64,000 nucleotides of DNA from Niabella pedocola (GCF_021044425.1 NZ_JAJNEC010000007.1:1-64000), one strand, 5' to 3'. Numbered from the stretch's first letter, positions 39,440 to 48,812 are shown. The notes: generated by a model from the letters alone, not told the origin. Made by a program: numbers and translations.

Positions 39440-40484
39440 TACGATAAAAAGCAGCGGCTGGCTGATATTTGAATGCATTTCCGGAAGCAAGGCCTATGGA
39501 TTGGATACACCAGCTTCAGATACAGATATCAAAGGTGTTTTTGTATTGCCCCGGGACTGGTATTATTCGATGGATTATGTACCGCAGGTTTCCAATGAAA
39601 CCAATGACATCGTATATTATGAGTTAAAACGGTTTATAGAACTCCTGTCCCGTAACAATCCCAATATACTGGAGTTGCTGGCCACACCCGGTGACTGTAT
39701 CTTATTACGTGATTCCCTGATGGACCTTATAAAACCATCTGACTTTCTATCCCGGCTTTGTGAGCAAACTTTTGCAAACTATGCCTGGAGCCAGATCAAA
39801 AAAGCCTGTGGCCTGGAGAAAAAAATTGTCAGTCCCATGAGCAAGGACCGGAAATCTCCGATGGATTTCTGCTATGTTTATGACGGCAACAGCAGCTTGC
39901 CGCTGAATGGGTTCCTGCAGCAGCGATCCTTGTTGCAGGAATCCATGGGCCTGGCAGCGCTCCCGCATTTCAGGGATTGTTATCAATTATATCATTCGCC
40001 CCAGCACGAATATGCAGGGGTATTGCGAAAAGAAGATTCCAATGACATTTGTACCAGTCATATCCGCAAGGATGCAGTTCCCATAGGCGTTCTTTATTTT
40101 AACAAGGACGGCTATACCGTGTATTGTAAAAAACACAGGGAATATTGGGATTGGGTAGCACAACGGAATGAAACACGTTTTGAAGGCACCATGCGGCATG
40201 GCAAAAATTACGATAGCAAAAACATGATGCATGTTTTCCGCCTACTGAAAATGGCGGAAGAAATCGTTACGGACAACCGGGTCAATGTCAGAAGAACCGA
40301 TCGTTCATTATTATTACAAATCAAAGAAGGAATATATGCATATGACGAACTGGTGGCTAAGGCTGGAACGATCATACAGCGGCTCAAATTACTATATCAG
40401 GAGAGTCATCTGCCCGATGCTCCGGATCCGCATGTGGTGAATAAACTACTTGTACGCCTGCGGTCAGCGTATTACAGCCGGTAA
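39420..40484 (+). CDS. RlaP-type (COG3541) nucleotidyltransferase 2
   Basis: A 354-residue paralogue: ECISGSKAYGLDTPASDTDIKGVF with Gly22-Ser23 and Asp34/Asp36, then VYYELKRFIELLSRNNPNILELLATP, and a longer C-terminal region with DGYTVYCKKHREYWDWV and HGKNYDSKNMMHVFRLL that is characteristic of the larger members. Its start overlaps the stop of the first nucleotidyltransferase by 20 bp, so they are translationally coupled and may act as a pair. The substrate is presumably RNA (inference from family). Confidence 0.85.
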   Translation: MTQLTIDTIKSSGWLIFECISGSKAYGLDTPASDTDIKGVFVLPRDWYYSMDYVPQVSNETNDIVYYELKRFIELLSRNNPNILELLATPGDCILLRDSLMDLIKPSDFLSRLCEQTFANYAWSQIKKACGLEKKIVSPMSKDRKSPMDFCYVYDGNSSLPLNGFLQQRSLLQESMGLAALPHFRDCYQLYHSPQHEYAGVLRKEDSNDICTSHIRKDAVPIGVLYFNKDGYTVYCKKHREYWDWVAQRNETRFEGTMRHGKNYDSKNMMHVFRLLKMAEEIVTDNRVNVRRTDRSLLLQIKEGIYAYDELVAKAGTIIQRLKLLYQESHLPDAPDPHVVNKLLVRLRSAYYSR

Positions 40485-40506
40485 TAATATGCCCTCGCCT
40501 ATTCCG

Positions 40507-40956
40507 TTACTTCTTCTTCTCCTCTTCTCCTGCATGGATCGCATCCAATGACCAGGGTCCGTTGCTGGCGATCAAAAAATAGATCAGTAATAACAATACC
40601 ACAACAGCCAATAAGAGGTTGGAAAAAGGGTGCAGTACATTACCGGACTGGCCGGCGAAGAACACAGCGCCCAGAAGAATAGGAATCTGCATCAGGCAGG
40701 CAGCTCTTGTAAGCAGGCCCAATGTAATGAGCACGCCACCCAGGATATGTGCCCCTACCACATAATGCCCTACAAGAATCGTCATAAACGAACTGAACGA
40801 CATCCAGCCGGGCATAAGATCCATCAGTACATTGTAGTTGTTGATAAATTGCACGCCCTTTGCGATCAGGAAAAGTCCTAACGCAATGCGAACAATATCC
40901 ATCCAGGCGGGGTGATGTCTTTCACCCCAGAACTCAATACGTTGAATCAGTGTCAT
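40507..40956 (-). CDS. DoxX family membrane protein
   Basis: A 149-residue protein with four hydrophobic segments (MDIVRIALGLFLIAKGVQFI, FSSFMTILVGHYVVGAHILGGVLITLGLLTRAACLMQIPILLGAVFFAG, NLLLAVVVLLLLIYFLIAS). The pattern with GLFLIxKG and GGVLITLGLLTRxxC is that of DoxX/SURF4-like proteins, a family linked to redox stress and thiosulfate or quinone oxidation. The ATG at 40956 (MTLIQR) is preferred over 41004. It converges on the nucleotidyltransferase gene and is not obviously part of that system. Confidence 0.8.
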   Translation of the reverse strand: MTLIQRIEFWGERHHPAWMDIVRIALGLFLIAKGVQFINNYNVLMDLMPGWMSFSSFMTILVGHYVVGAHILGGVLITLGLLTRAACLMQIPILLGAVFFAGQSGNVLHPFSNLLLAVVVLLLLIYFLIASNGPWSLDAIHAGEEEKKK

Positions 40957-41001
40957 ATCTCTGTATTTTAAGGTGAACCATTTATGATCAAAGAACCGAT
41001 A

Positions 41002-41009
41002 CAAAGTTA
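41002..41009 (-). promoter_or_regulatory. Candidate -7 element of the DoxX gene
   Basis: TAACTTTG on the minus strand fits TAnnTTTG, 45 bp before the chosen start at 40956. This favours the downstream ATG over the one at 41004, which would lie at the promoter. Confidence 0.6.
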
Positions 41010-41139
41010 CAACTTCTTAATACCAACCCTAAAAATTTAAGTTACAGTTAATCAATCACTTCAGCTGTAAGCGCCCGTGCAGATCCCGTATGCGGCTCAA
41101 AACCGTTACGGCTGCACCGCGCTCTTGTAACTACTTTGT

Positions 41140-42072
41140 TCAATCGCTTACCGCATATACCGATGTTACGGGATAATGATCCGAAGTGCTCCGTTGCTGA
41201 TAATCCGGCACAACGGCTTTTACATCGGTTCTGATACGGACCGACTGCTCTTTATACCAATAGCGCATATTGCCGGAAACAATTTGCTGGTCAATGACGG
41301 AATTGGCAAAGGAAAGCGTAGACTGGTAGCCCGGTGTATTCAACGGCAGGGTTAGTGCCTTGTAATACCCACCATCGTCCAAAAAGTTTTTATACGGTGA
41401 AAGATACCCGCTGAGGATACTGCCGTTCAACTGATCATTAAAATCTCCAAACACCATACAATGCTGCCCTTTGAAATACACATCCAGGCTATCCTTGAGT
41501 TCTGTACTACCTTCTCTGCGCCGGTTATAAGATTCAATATCAGCATCAGCTTTGGCATGCAGCAATATAAAATGAACCGGATACCGTTTCCCGTTTACCA
41601 CCATATCCGCACTTAACAAAAACGGGAAGCGTCCGGAGGCAAAGCTAACGGCAGCCGTTGCACTCTGGCTCATAAAAGGCCTTGCCCGTACATTCCGGAA
41701 AATATGCTTATTATATACAAACGCCAGTTTCTGATCGATCTTCGGATAAGGGCTGATGCTATAGCTGAATTCGGCGCCCATATATTGCCGGATCATTCGT
41801 CCGAAGCGGGCGGTATCCACCACCTCACAGATGCCATAAAGATCCGCATCCAGATAACGCAGGATCCGGCCTGCGTTCGACTCCTGCGCAGCAAGGTTTC
41901 CTGCAAACCGGGCAGAACCGAACCATTCGATATTCCAGTTTACAACCGTAAGATCCTTGTAATAATTTTTAAATTGTGTAGTGTCTTCGGAACCGTTCCG
42001 TTTTGGGGAATGTTCTTTTGAGCAGGACCAGCAAGTGGCCAGCAGCAGTAATGCCGATAACAGGTGTTTCAT
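41140..42072 (-). CDS. Endonuclease/exonuclease/phosphatase family lipoprotein
   Basis: A 310-residue EEP-fold protein with a lipoprotein-like N-terminus (LLSALLLLATCWSCSKEHS, Cys14 or Cys17). The catalytic motifs are LTVVNWNIEWFG (Asn), LDADLYGICEV (Glu metal ligand), HFILLHAKADAD, CMVFGDFNDQLNGS (GDFN with Asp and Asn) and RSTSDHYPV (SDH). It could be a secreted nuclease, sphingomyelinase-like or phosphatase; the lipid anchor places it in the envelope. Monocistronic. Confidence 0.85.
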   Translation of the reverse strand: MKHLLSALLLLATCWSCSKEHSPKRNGSEDTTQFKNYYKDLTVVNWNIEWFGSARFAGNLAAQESNAGRILRYLDADLYGICEVVDTARFGRMIRQYMGAEFSYSISPYPKIDQKLAFVYNKHIFRNVRARPFMSQSATAAVSFASGRFPFLLSADMVVNGKRYPVHFILLHAKADADIESYNRRREGSTELKDSLDVYFKGQHCMVFGDFNDQLNGSILSGYLSPYKNFLDDGGYYKALTLPLNTPGYQSTLSFANSVIDQQIVSGNMRYWYKEQSVRIRTDVKAVVPDYQQRSTSDHYPVTSVYAVSD

Positions 42073-42165
42073 AAGTAATTATTTCTGATATCAAATTTAA
42101 ACATTTTTTGCTTTTTCCTGTTTTAAAGAAAACGTTTTTTGTTTCACCCATATATCCGATAAAGT

Positions 42166-42870
42166 ATGATTGCCAGAGTGGTTGTTTCCCTGTTCTTTTT
42201 TTTAGTACCAGCGATGGTATTTTGTCAAACCCGGTATGAACAAACCGGCTGGGCGGCCTGGTTCAATAATACCAGGCTGAATAAAAAATGGGGATTGTAT
42301 TTCGATGTACAGGTACGTACTCATGACAATTGGAACGGCATCCGTAATGTATTATTACGTCCCGGCGTGAATTACTATATCAGGCCCAACCAGACCGCTA
42401 CGGCGGGCTACCTGTATACGCCTACTTTTCCCGCACCGGACATTACCAACGGGAAAACCCTTACCGAACACCGGGTATGGGAACAATATACCATAAGCCA
42501 TCCCGTATTTACCGGCACCCTCAGCCATCGCTTCCGGCTGGAGCAACGGTTTATCGGCAGAACGGACGAAGATATTTTCGCTCAACGGCTACGCTACTTT
42601 TTCCGCGACGTACAACCGCTGGTTAAGACCGGACAGGGATTTAAAAAAGGACCATTTGTTGCCCTGCAAAACGAATTGTTCTTTAACCTTCAGAATAAAG
42701 ACCGGCTGAACGGCTCTTTCTTTGATCAGAACCGCGCCTATATTGCCCTGGGGTACCGTACCTCGCCAAAATTTGACATTGAAGCGGGCTATCTGAACCA
42801 GGCGGTGAAGGGCGCCGCTGCCAATACCATGAACAGCGTGATACAGGTAGCCGCCTATACGCGGTTTTAA
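42166..42870 (+). CDS. DUF2490 outer-membrane protein
   Basis: A 234-residue barrel-type protein with a signal peptide ending MVFCQ. Strands follow, such as GWAAWFNNTRLNKKWGLYFDVQVRTH, VLLRPGVNYYIRPNQTATAGYLYTP and LSHRFRLEQRFI, ending VIQVAAYTRF. This repeat pattern is the DUF2490 family of Bacteroidota outer-membrane beta barrels. Function unknown. Confidence 0.8.
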   Translation: MIARVVVSLFFFLVPAMVFCQTRYEQTGWAAWFNNTRLNKKWGLYFDVQVRTHDNWNGIRNVLLRPGVNYYIRPNQTATAGYLYTPTFPAPDITNGKTLTEHRVWEQYTISHPVFTGTLSHRFRLEQRFIGRTDEDIFAQRLRYFFRDVQPLVKTGQGFKKGPFVALQNELFFNLQNKDRLNGSFFDQNRAYIALGYRTSPKFDIEAGYLNQAVKGAAANTMNSVIQVAAYTRF

Positions 42871-42890
42871 TTTCATAACGCTGGTTCCTG

Positions 42891-43562
42891 TCAGAAAAGC
42901 TCAAGGCGGCTACCTGTTTGGCCAGGAAAGATACACAGCGAATTATAGATCACTGCAGAAAGATGCATCATCAAACCGTTGATCCCTGATCCGTCTTTAC
43001 GACAATGCCATTTCAAACACACCCGCCGTGCGCCGGAACGTACAAACCCCCTGGACAATAATTGTTCTGTTCCAATAAAAGAAGCATGTGTTTTATCGGC
43101 AAAGATCAGGTCGCAGAAAATCAATGCACGCCTTGGTTTATACAGGAACCGGAAACTCATTTTTTTGTGAAGTACCCAGTTAAAACCGGAGATCTCTCCC
43201 ATAATAAGTTTCAGGAACGTTTCCCGCAGAATATAGCTTTTATCCAGGCATAATGAAGGCCGGGACTCCAAAGCCTGCAACTGCTCCTTTTTCTCCTTTA
43301 AGTATTCGTTTATATAAAAGGAGTTTTTATCAGCATCCGCGTGGCGTTGAATAAAATCACGGCACCTTTGCTTTTCCCAATAATACGCATCATCAAACGT
43401 ACGCAAGACTTCCAGAAAATGGTTAACCGTTGTGAGCCCCTTTTCATATTGAAATGCGGTTAAGTAATCCGGTGCTTCCGGGTTATCTACTAAAGCTTCT
43501 TTTATAAACCGTTCCAGGTTACGCTTTTCCTCTTCAAAAGCATTGATCAGTTGCTCCATCAT
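42891..43562 (-). CDS. Hypothetical protein
   Basis: A 223-residue protein I cannot assign. The N-terminal 110 residues look helical and charged (LINAFEEEKRNLERFIKEAL, YYWEKQRCRDFIQRH). The second half has mixed strands (MSFRFLYKPRRALIFCDLIFADKTH). There is no signal peptide. The start MMEQLIN at 43562 is preferred over 43613, where the extra residues resemble untranslated sequence. Downstream of the stop, the DUF2490 gene is convergent. Confidence 0.55.
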   Translation of the reverse strand: MMEQLINAFEEEKRNLERFIKEALVDNPEAPDYLTAFQYEKGLTTVNHFLEVLRTFDDAYYWEKQRCRDFIQRHADADKNSFYINEYLKEKKEQLQALESRPSLCLDKSYILRETFLKLIMGEISGFNWVLHKKMSFRFLYKPRRALIFCDLIFADKTHASFIGTEQLLSRGFVRSGARRVCLKWHCRKDGSGINGLMMHLSAVIYNSLCIFPGQTGSRLELF

Positions 43563-43775
43563 AAGCTGTTTAAAACGCAACCTAAAGTTAGGCCAATTTA
43601 CCTGCCAAAGCAAAAGAAGGATGGTATTGAATTTACGCGGGAATTCCTCGGATCTGCACAGGAAGAATACGCTAAAACAAAATAGCGTTCAGCGCGAACC
43701 CGTGCAATCCGTGAGTGGGTCCGTGATCATCCGCGTAATCTGTGAGCGCTGCCGCAGCTGTCGTCTGTCAATCGA

Positions 43776-44450
43776 TCAGCTGCGTGCACCAAACAGCAGG
43801 CTTCCCACTCGGATCATGGTGCTTCCGTATTCCAGCGCCAGCGCATAATCACCGCTCATACCCATGGATAACGTCTCAAGTTTGAGGTTTGATGTTTCAC
43901 GCGTTGCGTTCTTTTCAAAAAGCGTTTTCATAGCCGTAAACTCCTGCTTCAGTTTTTCTACATCTTCGGTAAAGCTGGCCATCGCCATCAGCCCCTTTAC
44001 ACGAATATTGGGCAACGCCAGCGCCCCCGACCCGATCCGGTCGATCAATGCTGTAACCTCCGCACCGTCGAAACCGAATTTGGTTGCTTCCTGCGCCACG
44101 TGCACCTGCAACAGGCAGTCAATAACCCGGTTATTTTTCCGCGCCTGTTTATCAATTTCCAGCAACAATTTTTCGCTGTCTACTCCATGAATGAGGTGAA
44201 CAAACGGCGCAATGTATTTGATCTTATTGGATTGCAGATGGCCTATAAAATGCCAGCGGATATCCTCCGGCAACTGCGGTTGTTTTTCCACCAATTCCTG
44301 TACGTAATTTTCACCGAAATCCCGCTGGCCCAGGTCATACAGTGCTTTTATATCACTGACTGGTTTTATCTTGGAAACCGCTACCAGACTGGCTCCGGCG
44401 GCTTTTGTTTTTTCGAGGATTGTTTTATAGTTTTGTGCATTTACCGACAT
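43776..44450 (-). CDS. YggS family pyridoxal-phosphate homeostasis protein
   Basis: A 224-residue PLP-binding TIM-barrel protein: SLVAVSKIKP with the PLP Lys at 27, FGENYVQELVEK, WHFIGHLQSNKIKYIAP, and SMGMSGDYALALEYGSTMIRVGSLLFGAR at the C-terminus. These are all hallmarks of YggS/PROSC, which buffers free PLP and keeps amino-acid and B6 metabolism balanced; no enzymatic reaction is established. Start at MSVNAQ (44450); the frame is open to 44474. Confidence 0.93.
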   Translation of the reverse strand: MSVNAQNYKTILEKTKAAGASLVAVSKIKPVSDIKALYDLGQRDFGENYVQELVEKQPQLPEDIRWHFIGHLQSNKIKYIAPFVHLIHGVDSEKLLLEIDKQARKNNRVIDCLLQVHVAQEATKFGFDGAEVTALIDRIGSGALALPNIRVKGLMAMASFTEDVEKLKQEFTAMKTLFEKNATRETSNLKLETLSMGMSGDYALALEYGSTMIRVGSLLFGARS

Positions 44451-44579
44451 GGGGTAAAAGTACAGATTTATCAAATTCCAAATCTCAAATTCTAACTACC
44501 AAATACCTAAATACTAAACCCCGGTTCTCCGCACCGGATTCTGGAATCTGGGATACCGATGCTCAATACTAACCCTTTC

Positions 44580-45799
44580 TCACTTATATTGAAATACATT
44601 GTATGGCAAAGAGGTACCTTTTATCCGCAATACCACCACGCCATGTGGCGGTACTTCAAACGACTGCTCCTTATTGGTGGAACGGGCATAATCCTTCTTA
44701 CTCCATATATCCCGCATCGTATATCCTTTCCCGGCATTGATGCTTAGCGAATCGGGCTGAAACCGGACTACCGCTTTCTCTTTGGACCGGTTAAATAATG
44801 CCACCGCAATTTCACCGCTCATGTGTGCTTTAACGGGCGGGCCCACACTTCCTGGTCACCGTCGTCCCTCAACCGGCGCGCCTGGTATACCAGTAGGTCC
44901 TGGTTAATCGCAATCATTTCTTTGTTTGTGAGAATATGAAGCGTTTCCTTCGACATCTTTGTAAGATCATTACCGGCCAGCAGCGGTGAGTTGAGCATGC
45001 ACCACATCGAAAAATGGGTCTTATCTTCCTCATAGCTCATCCCCCGGCCCACCTGCAGCATATCCATATCGTTTACATGGCCCGGCCCGCAATAGCGCCA
45101 CAGATCTGCATTCAGATCGATGATCTTTGCAATGGCATCAAACCGCTCGCTGATATCGCCGGATACTCTCCAGGAATTGGCAATATTCACCACCCATTTA
45201 CCGGGAAATTTCCAGCGGCATACATTGTACAGTGCCGCCGGTTTTATGGTATTGATCAGCCGGCCGATCTCCGTATATCTTGTTTGTTCGTCCAGGCCCA
45301 GCCACTCACCGCCGCACCAGTCTACTTTTATAAAATCAAAGCCCCACTGATTCAGCATCAACTCCAGATCCTGCCGCTCATGGCCGTACAGTCCCATTCC
45401 GATCCCAATTGAATCTTTATCCCAATAAGAACCGCAGGTATTGATGCCCGCATCGCTGTAAATGCCTGCATGCAGCCCCTTTGAATGAATATAGGACGCA
45501 AGCTGGCCCATACCGCCCGGGAACCGTACCGGGTGCGTTTTTATATTACCCCTTTCGTCCCTGCCCCCATAAAAGCCATCATCAATATTTATAAAACTAT
45601 AGCCGGCGGCCTTCATACCGCTGGCTACGAGTGCATCCGTTTGCGCCCGGATGATCTGCTCATTGATATGAACCCGGAAGTGATTCCAGCTGGCCCATCC
45701 CATCATGGGCGTGTGATGTCCCTGGGTCAATTTTCCGGACTGTCCGTAAATACCTGATCCCATTAATAACACAGCCCAAAGAATGATCTGTCTTTTCAT
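44580..45799 (-). pseudogene. GH27 alpha-galactosidase, interrupted by a frameshift
   Basis: The minus-strand gene starts at 45799 with a signal peptide (ending GIYGQ). It encodes the GH27 catalytic barrel with PMMGWASWNHF, the nucleophile Asp160 in FIKVDWCGG and the acid/base Asp215 in RVSGDIS. The frame ends at 44819 after DQEVWARPLKHT. The expected beta-sandwich C-terminus (GEIAVALFNRSKEK ... VPPHGVVVLRIKGTS) continues in the -1 frame down to 44580. A single -1 shift at GTTAAAG (44828-44834) would give ARPL-K-A-HMSGEIAV without loss. This is either a disabled gene, a sequencing error or a programmed frameshift. It would remove alpha-galactosyl or N-acetylgalactosaminyl residues. Confidence 0.8.
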
Positions 45800-45965
45800 C
45801 AGAAATAGTTTTTATCAGGTCTCTAAAAGTCCATCCATAACCCAACGTGCCTATATTTTTTCCAGGTTTGCATTTAAGGTTCTTCGTCAATCCGTTTTCC
45901 CGATCCTCAATGCTCAGGCCTCAATGCTGAAAGCTGAAAACTGACGGTTGAGAGCTGATTCCCGG

Positions 45966-47546
45966 TTAATCCTCCAGCGTGGTCAGATCCACCTTGGGCC
46001 CTGGAAGGTTCAATGCTGCGATCTCCTTCTTGCAGGCATCCACCATATCCTGTGTCATTTCGTAATTGTAATTGCCATAATCTCCAAATTCAAACTTGCC
46101 CACATAAAAGAACCCATATCGCTCAAAGAAATCAGTGAGGTCTGTTTTTCCTACTTTACAAACTGTTTTTACGAAGTTCAGCTGGTACACAGCCGGATTC
46201 CGTCCCCGGTTGCCCCATCCTCCGGAGCGATGCTCTTTATTGCTTTCTTCAGCACCCTGTACGCGGAACGCTTCAAACAGATCCGGGTAAAAATCTGCAT
46301 ACCCGCCCGGGCCTGTAAAATACAATTGCAGCTGCCAGAAAGGGATCAGCCGGTTAAATACATCCTTATCCTGAAGGTAACAGATCTTGCGGGCAATGAT
46401 ACTGTCGCGTGCTTTCTGATAGTTCTTTTGCTCGGAGATGCGACTTTTATTTCCAAAAGACGTGGTTCCGTAAAGTGAAAAAATATTATTGCTTACTTCT
46501 CCGAGTCCGCCCCAGTTAAGATAGGGCCGTAACTGGTGTACATGCCCTACTTCATGACTAAAACCCCAGCAGGGATCGCCCTTAATAACCCTGGCGGGAT
46601 CAATAACCAGGGGCATGGCATTACCCGGCTTGGTGCCCATATAAGCCACACCATCCCCATCCCGGAACATATAATAATTATAATTCACCCGCGCCAGTAT
46701 ATGATTCCTGGGCACTTTGTTATATTTGATCAGGCCAAGGATCCGGTGCTGCCGGTAAACCAGGGAGTCGTAGTTACTGATCAGTTCCACACCTCTTCCG
46801 TATGCATATTTTTTGCAATCCTCAGCCGGATAAGCAATCTGGATATGGCGGCCTTTGGCATCGATTACAGGGTATACTGCATGATCGATAAGCCGGTTCC
46901 AGTCAGCATCGTTATTCTTGGTAATATCAAAATAGCCATTCACTTTTCCGTTTACAAAATGTACCCGGATCGGTTGTTCTTTTTCCGGTTCATCCGAGTA
47001 ATAATCAATATAGGCCAGTCCATCGTGCTTTTGCAGGTCAATGATATTGATCCCGTTCTTTAATGGAAATTCCTGCCGCTTAATACCCCATCCGGCAGGA
47101 TCCTTGGTAGGTTCAATACCTTCCGGCGCCCGGCGGTTCCAGTTGGGTACCAACAACCGCACTTCTTTTCCTGCGGCTATGCCCTCTACCAGCACAATCT
47201 GCCGGCCCACAGGAAGATAGATCCCGGTAATGCCTTCATATTTGCTGTAACCGTCTCCGATCATCAGCTGCCGGCCCAATGTGGTGGGCTTCAGCCATGC
47301 TGTATAGGCTGCAATACGGTAGTCGGTTCCATAATTTTTAGCGGCCATCGACAAAGCGGCCGCCTTTAACTGGGGATCGCTTATCTTTTCAATGTCTTTT
47401 TTCTTCACGCGCTTTTTTAGTTCCAGCGCCATCGGTGTTTTAAAAACGTGCAGATCTTTTTCGATCTGTGTTATATCCGGAGTTTGTGCTCCCGCAATCA
47501 ACCAGCCCAATAAGCAAGCCGTAAGCAGCCCGATTCTCATATTCAT
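45966..47546 (-). CDS. M60-like (enhancin/mucinase-type) metallopeptidase
   Basis: A 526-residue secreted protein (signal MRIGLLTACLLGWLIAGAQ). An accessory domain of about 290 residues is followed by the M60-like catalytic domain with the extended zinc motif HEVGH at 331-335 and Glu at about 350 (GGLGEVSNN), matching HExGH(8-28)E. M60-like proteases of gut Bacteroidetes cleave mucin-type O-glycoproteins. The adjacent GH27 (alpha-galactosidase/N-acetylgalactosaminidase-like) on the same strand makes a glycoprotein-processing role plausible. ATGs at 47546 and 47540 both suit. Confidence 0.85.
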   Translation of the reverse strand: MNMRIGLLTACLLGWLIAGAQTPDITQIEKDLHVFKTPMALELKKRVKKKDIEKISDPQLKAAALSMAAKNYGTDYRIAAYTAWLKPTTLGRQLMIGDGYSKYEGITGIYLPVGRQIVLVEGIAAGKEVRLLVPNWNRRAPEGIEPTKDPAGWGIKRQEFPLKNGINIIDLQKHDGLAYIDYYSDEPEKEQPIRVHFVNGKVNGYFDITKNNDADWNRLIDHAVYPVIDAKGRHIQIAYPAEDCKKYAYGRGVELISNYDSLVYRQHRILGLIKYNKVPRNHILARVNYNYYMFRDGDGVAYMGTKPGNAMPLVIDPARVIKGDPCWGFSHEVGHVHQLRPYLNWGGLGEVSNNIFSLYGTTSFGNKSRISEQKNYQKARDSIIARKICYLQDKDVFNRLIPFWQLQLYFTGPGGYADFYPDLFEAFRVQGAEESNKEHRSGGWGNRGRNPAVYQLNFVKTVCKVGKTDLTDFFERYGFFYVGKFEFGDYGNYNYEMTQDMVDACKKEIAALNLPGPKVDLTTLED

Positions 47547-47692
47547 GTAATTTGATGATGCGGTAAAGTACAGAATATGCGCCGCTAAAAAATGCGCAAA
47601 CGATTGTCCTTTAAAATAAGCCACAGAAATGATGAGGCGCCAATTTTGGCAGTGATACCGTTGGAGCTGTTGCGTAACTCGCGGGTTATTTT

Positions 47693-48103
47693 TAACCGCA
47701 GAGATGCTAAGACCACGCGGAGTTCGCAATGTGACCCTAGCAGCAAGTCTCCTTCGGCCTTTGCGAGTGATTGCGCACTTAGCGGTTTAATTTTCACCGC
47801 AACGAACGCTAAGACTACGCAAGGTTCGCAAGTTACCTGGCAGCAAGCCTTCTGCGGTCTTTGCGGATGCTTTGCGCACTTAGCGGTTTAATTTTCACCG
47901 CAACAAACGCTAAGACTACGCAAGGTTCGCAATGTTACCCTAGCAGCAAGTCTCCTTCGGCCTTTGCGAGTGATTGCGCACTTAGCGGTTTAATTTTCAC
48001 CGCAAGGAACGTGCTAAGACTAACGCAAAATTCGCAAGTTACCTGGCAGCAAGCCTTCTGCGGTCTTTGCGGGTGCTTTGTGGGCCTTCGCGGTTTATAT
48101 TAA
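47693..48103. repeat. Four-unit intergenic repeat array (left)
   Basis: Units begin near 47693, 47795, 47897 and 47999 (period 102 bp). Each starts ACCGCA...GCTAAGAC and ends CTTAGCGGTTTAA, so the ends are inverted repeats. Units 1 and 3 share CCCTAGCAGCAAGTCTCC, and units 2 and 4 share ACCTGGCAGCAAGCCTTC, giving an A-B-A-B order. Frames inside are chance products of the repeat. Confidence 0.85.
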
Positions 48104-48155
48104 CTGCGATAAACGTAAGACGACAAGCAAAAAAATCAACGATCCCAATAACGCT

Positions 48156-48812
48156 TCAGTCCTTTTGTTCCTGGATGTAAACACATCGGCCGATGCAGGT
48201 CATATTACCTTGCTTTGTAATCGTTGCCTCATAGTCAGTAATAGCTGCTGTCAGAATGTTTACAGCAACCGCCCTGCAATTCCTTACCAGCTGCCCTTGC
48301 ATCCGTTTTCGATCCTGAACCAACAGAAATTCCCACCATAAACAGTCGTCAAAAGCATTATGAAAGATCCGGGCATCAAATATATTGACCACGTAAGCTT
48401 TGCTTTCCGCATATGCCGTAATCAACCGCACGGCTTCTTCTTTGCCGGAAAGTGCTGTAAGCGTTGCATAGGCTTCCCTTGGCAGCGCGTATTTCAATAC
48501 CTGCCCATATGCATCGAAATCCAGTTCAAAAGGATATATTTCATCGGGTCCTTTATATAAATAATGCAGGTTGTACCGGGGAATTACCAACCGGTCGTCG
48601 TTTTGCGCGTATCCGGCTTCTGGCATAGCTGCCTTAAAAATCCGTTCCAGGTCATAAACAACCGCCATGCTGAATGTAGCACAGTCCCGGTGCGCCTTCA
48701 GTGAAGCCTCAAGCAGCTGATCTGCGCGGGCCGCAATTTCCCGTGGCAACCCATTAAAGTCTGCAATGACCTGCGGGCGGTACGTTTTTTTCCTATTTTT
48801 ATCACTACGCAT
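48156..48812 (-). CDS. Hypothetical protein flanked by repeat arrays
   Basis: A 218-residue protein unknown to me. It contains helical LPREIAARADQLLEASLKAHRDCATF, ERIFKAAMPEAGYAQNDDRLVIPRYNLHYLYKG, FELDFDAYGQVLKYALPREAYATLTALSG, and HNAFDDCLWWEFLLVQDRKRMQGQLV. There is no signal or clear motif. It lies alone, with a four-unit repeat array on each side, so it may be a mobile or recently rearranged gene. Confidence 0.65.
   Translation of the reverse strand: MRSDKNRKKTYRPQVIADFNGLPREIAARADQLLEASLKAHRDCATFSMAVVYDLERIFKAAMPEAGYAQNDDRLVIPRYNLHYLYKGPDEIYPFELDFDAYGQVLKYALPREAYATLTALSGKEEAVRLITAYAESKAYVVNIFDARIFHNAFDDCLWWEFLLVQDRKRMQGQLVRNCRAVAVNILTAAITDYEATITKQGNMTCIGRCVYIQEQKD

Noticed and set aside
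31900..40500. Prophage or integrative element
   Set aside because: No integrase, structural, replication or conjugation genes and no attachment-site duplication could be seen, in spite of the phage-like tRNA cluster.
31900..40500. Presence of an RtcB or ATP-grasp RNA ligase in the locus
   Set aside because: None of the frames shows ligase motifs (KxxG lysine or the RtcB Cys/His metal set).
47592..48341. Repeated small frames (same peptide text twice) in the repeat array
   Set aside because: They are translations of the 102-bp intergenic repeat and not genes.
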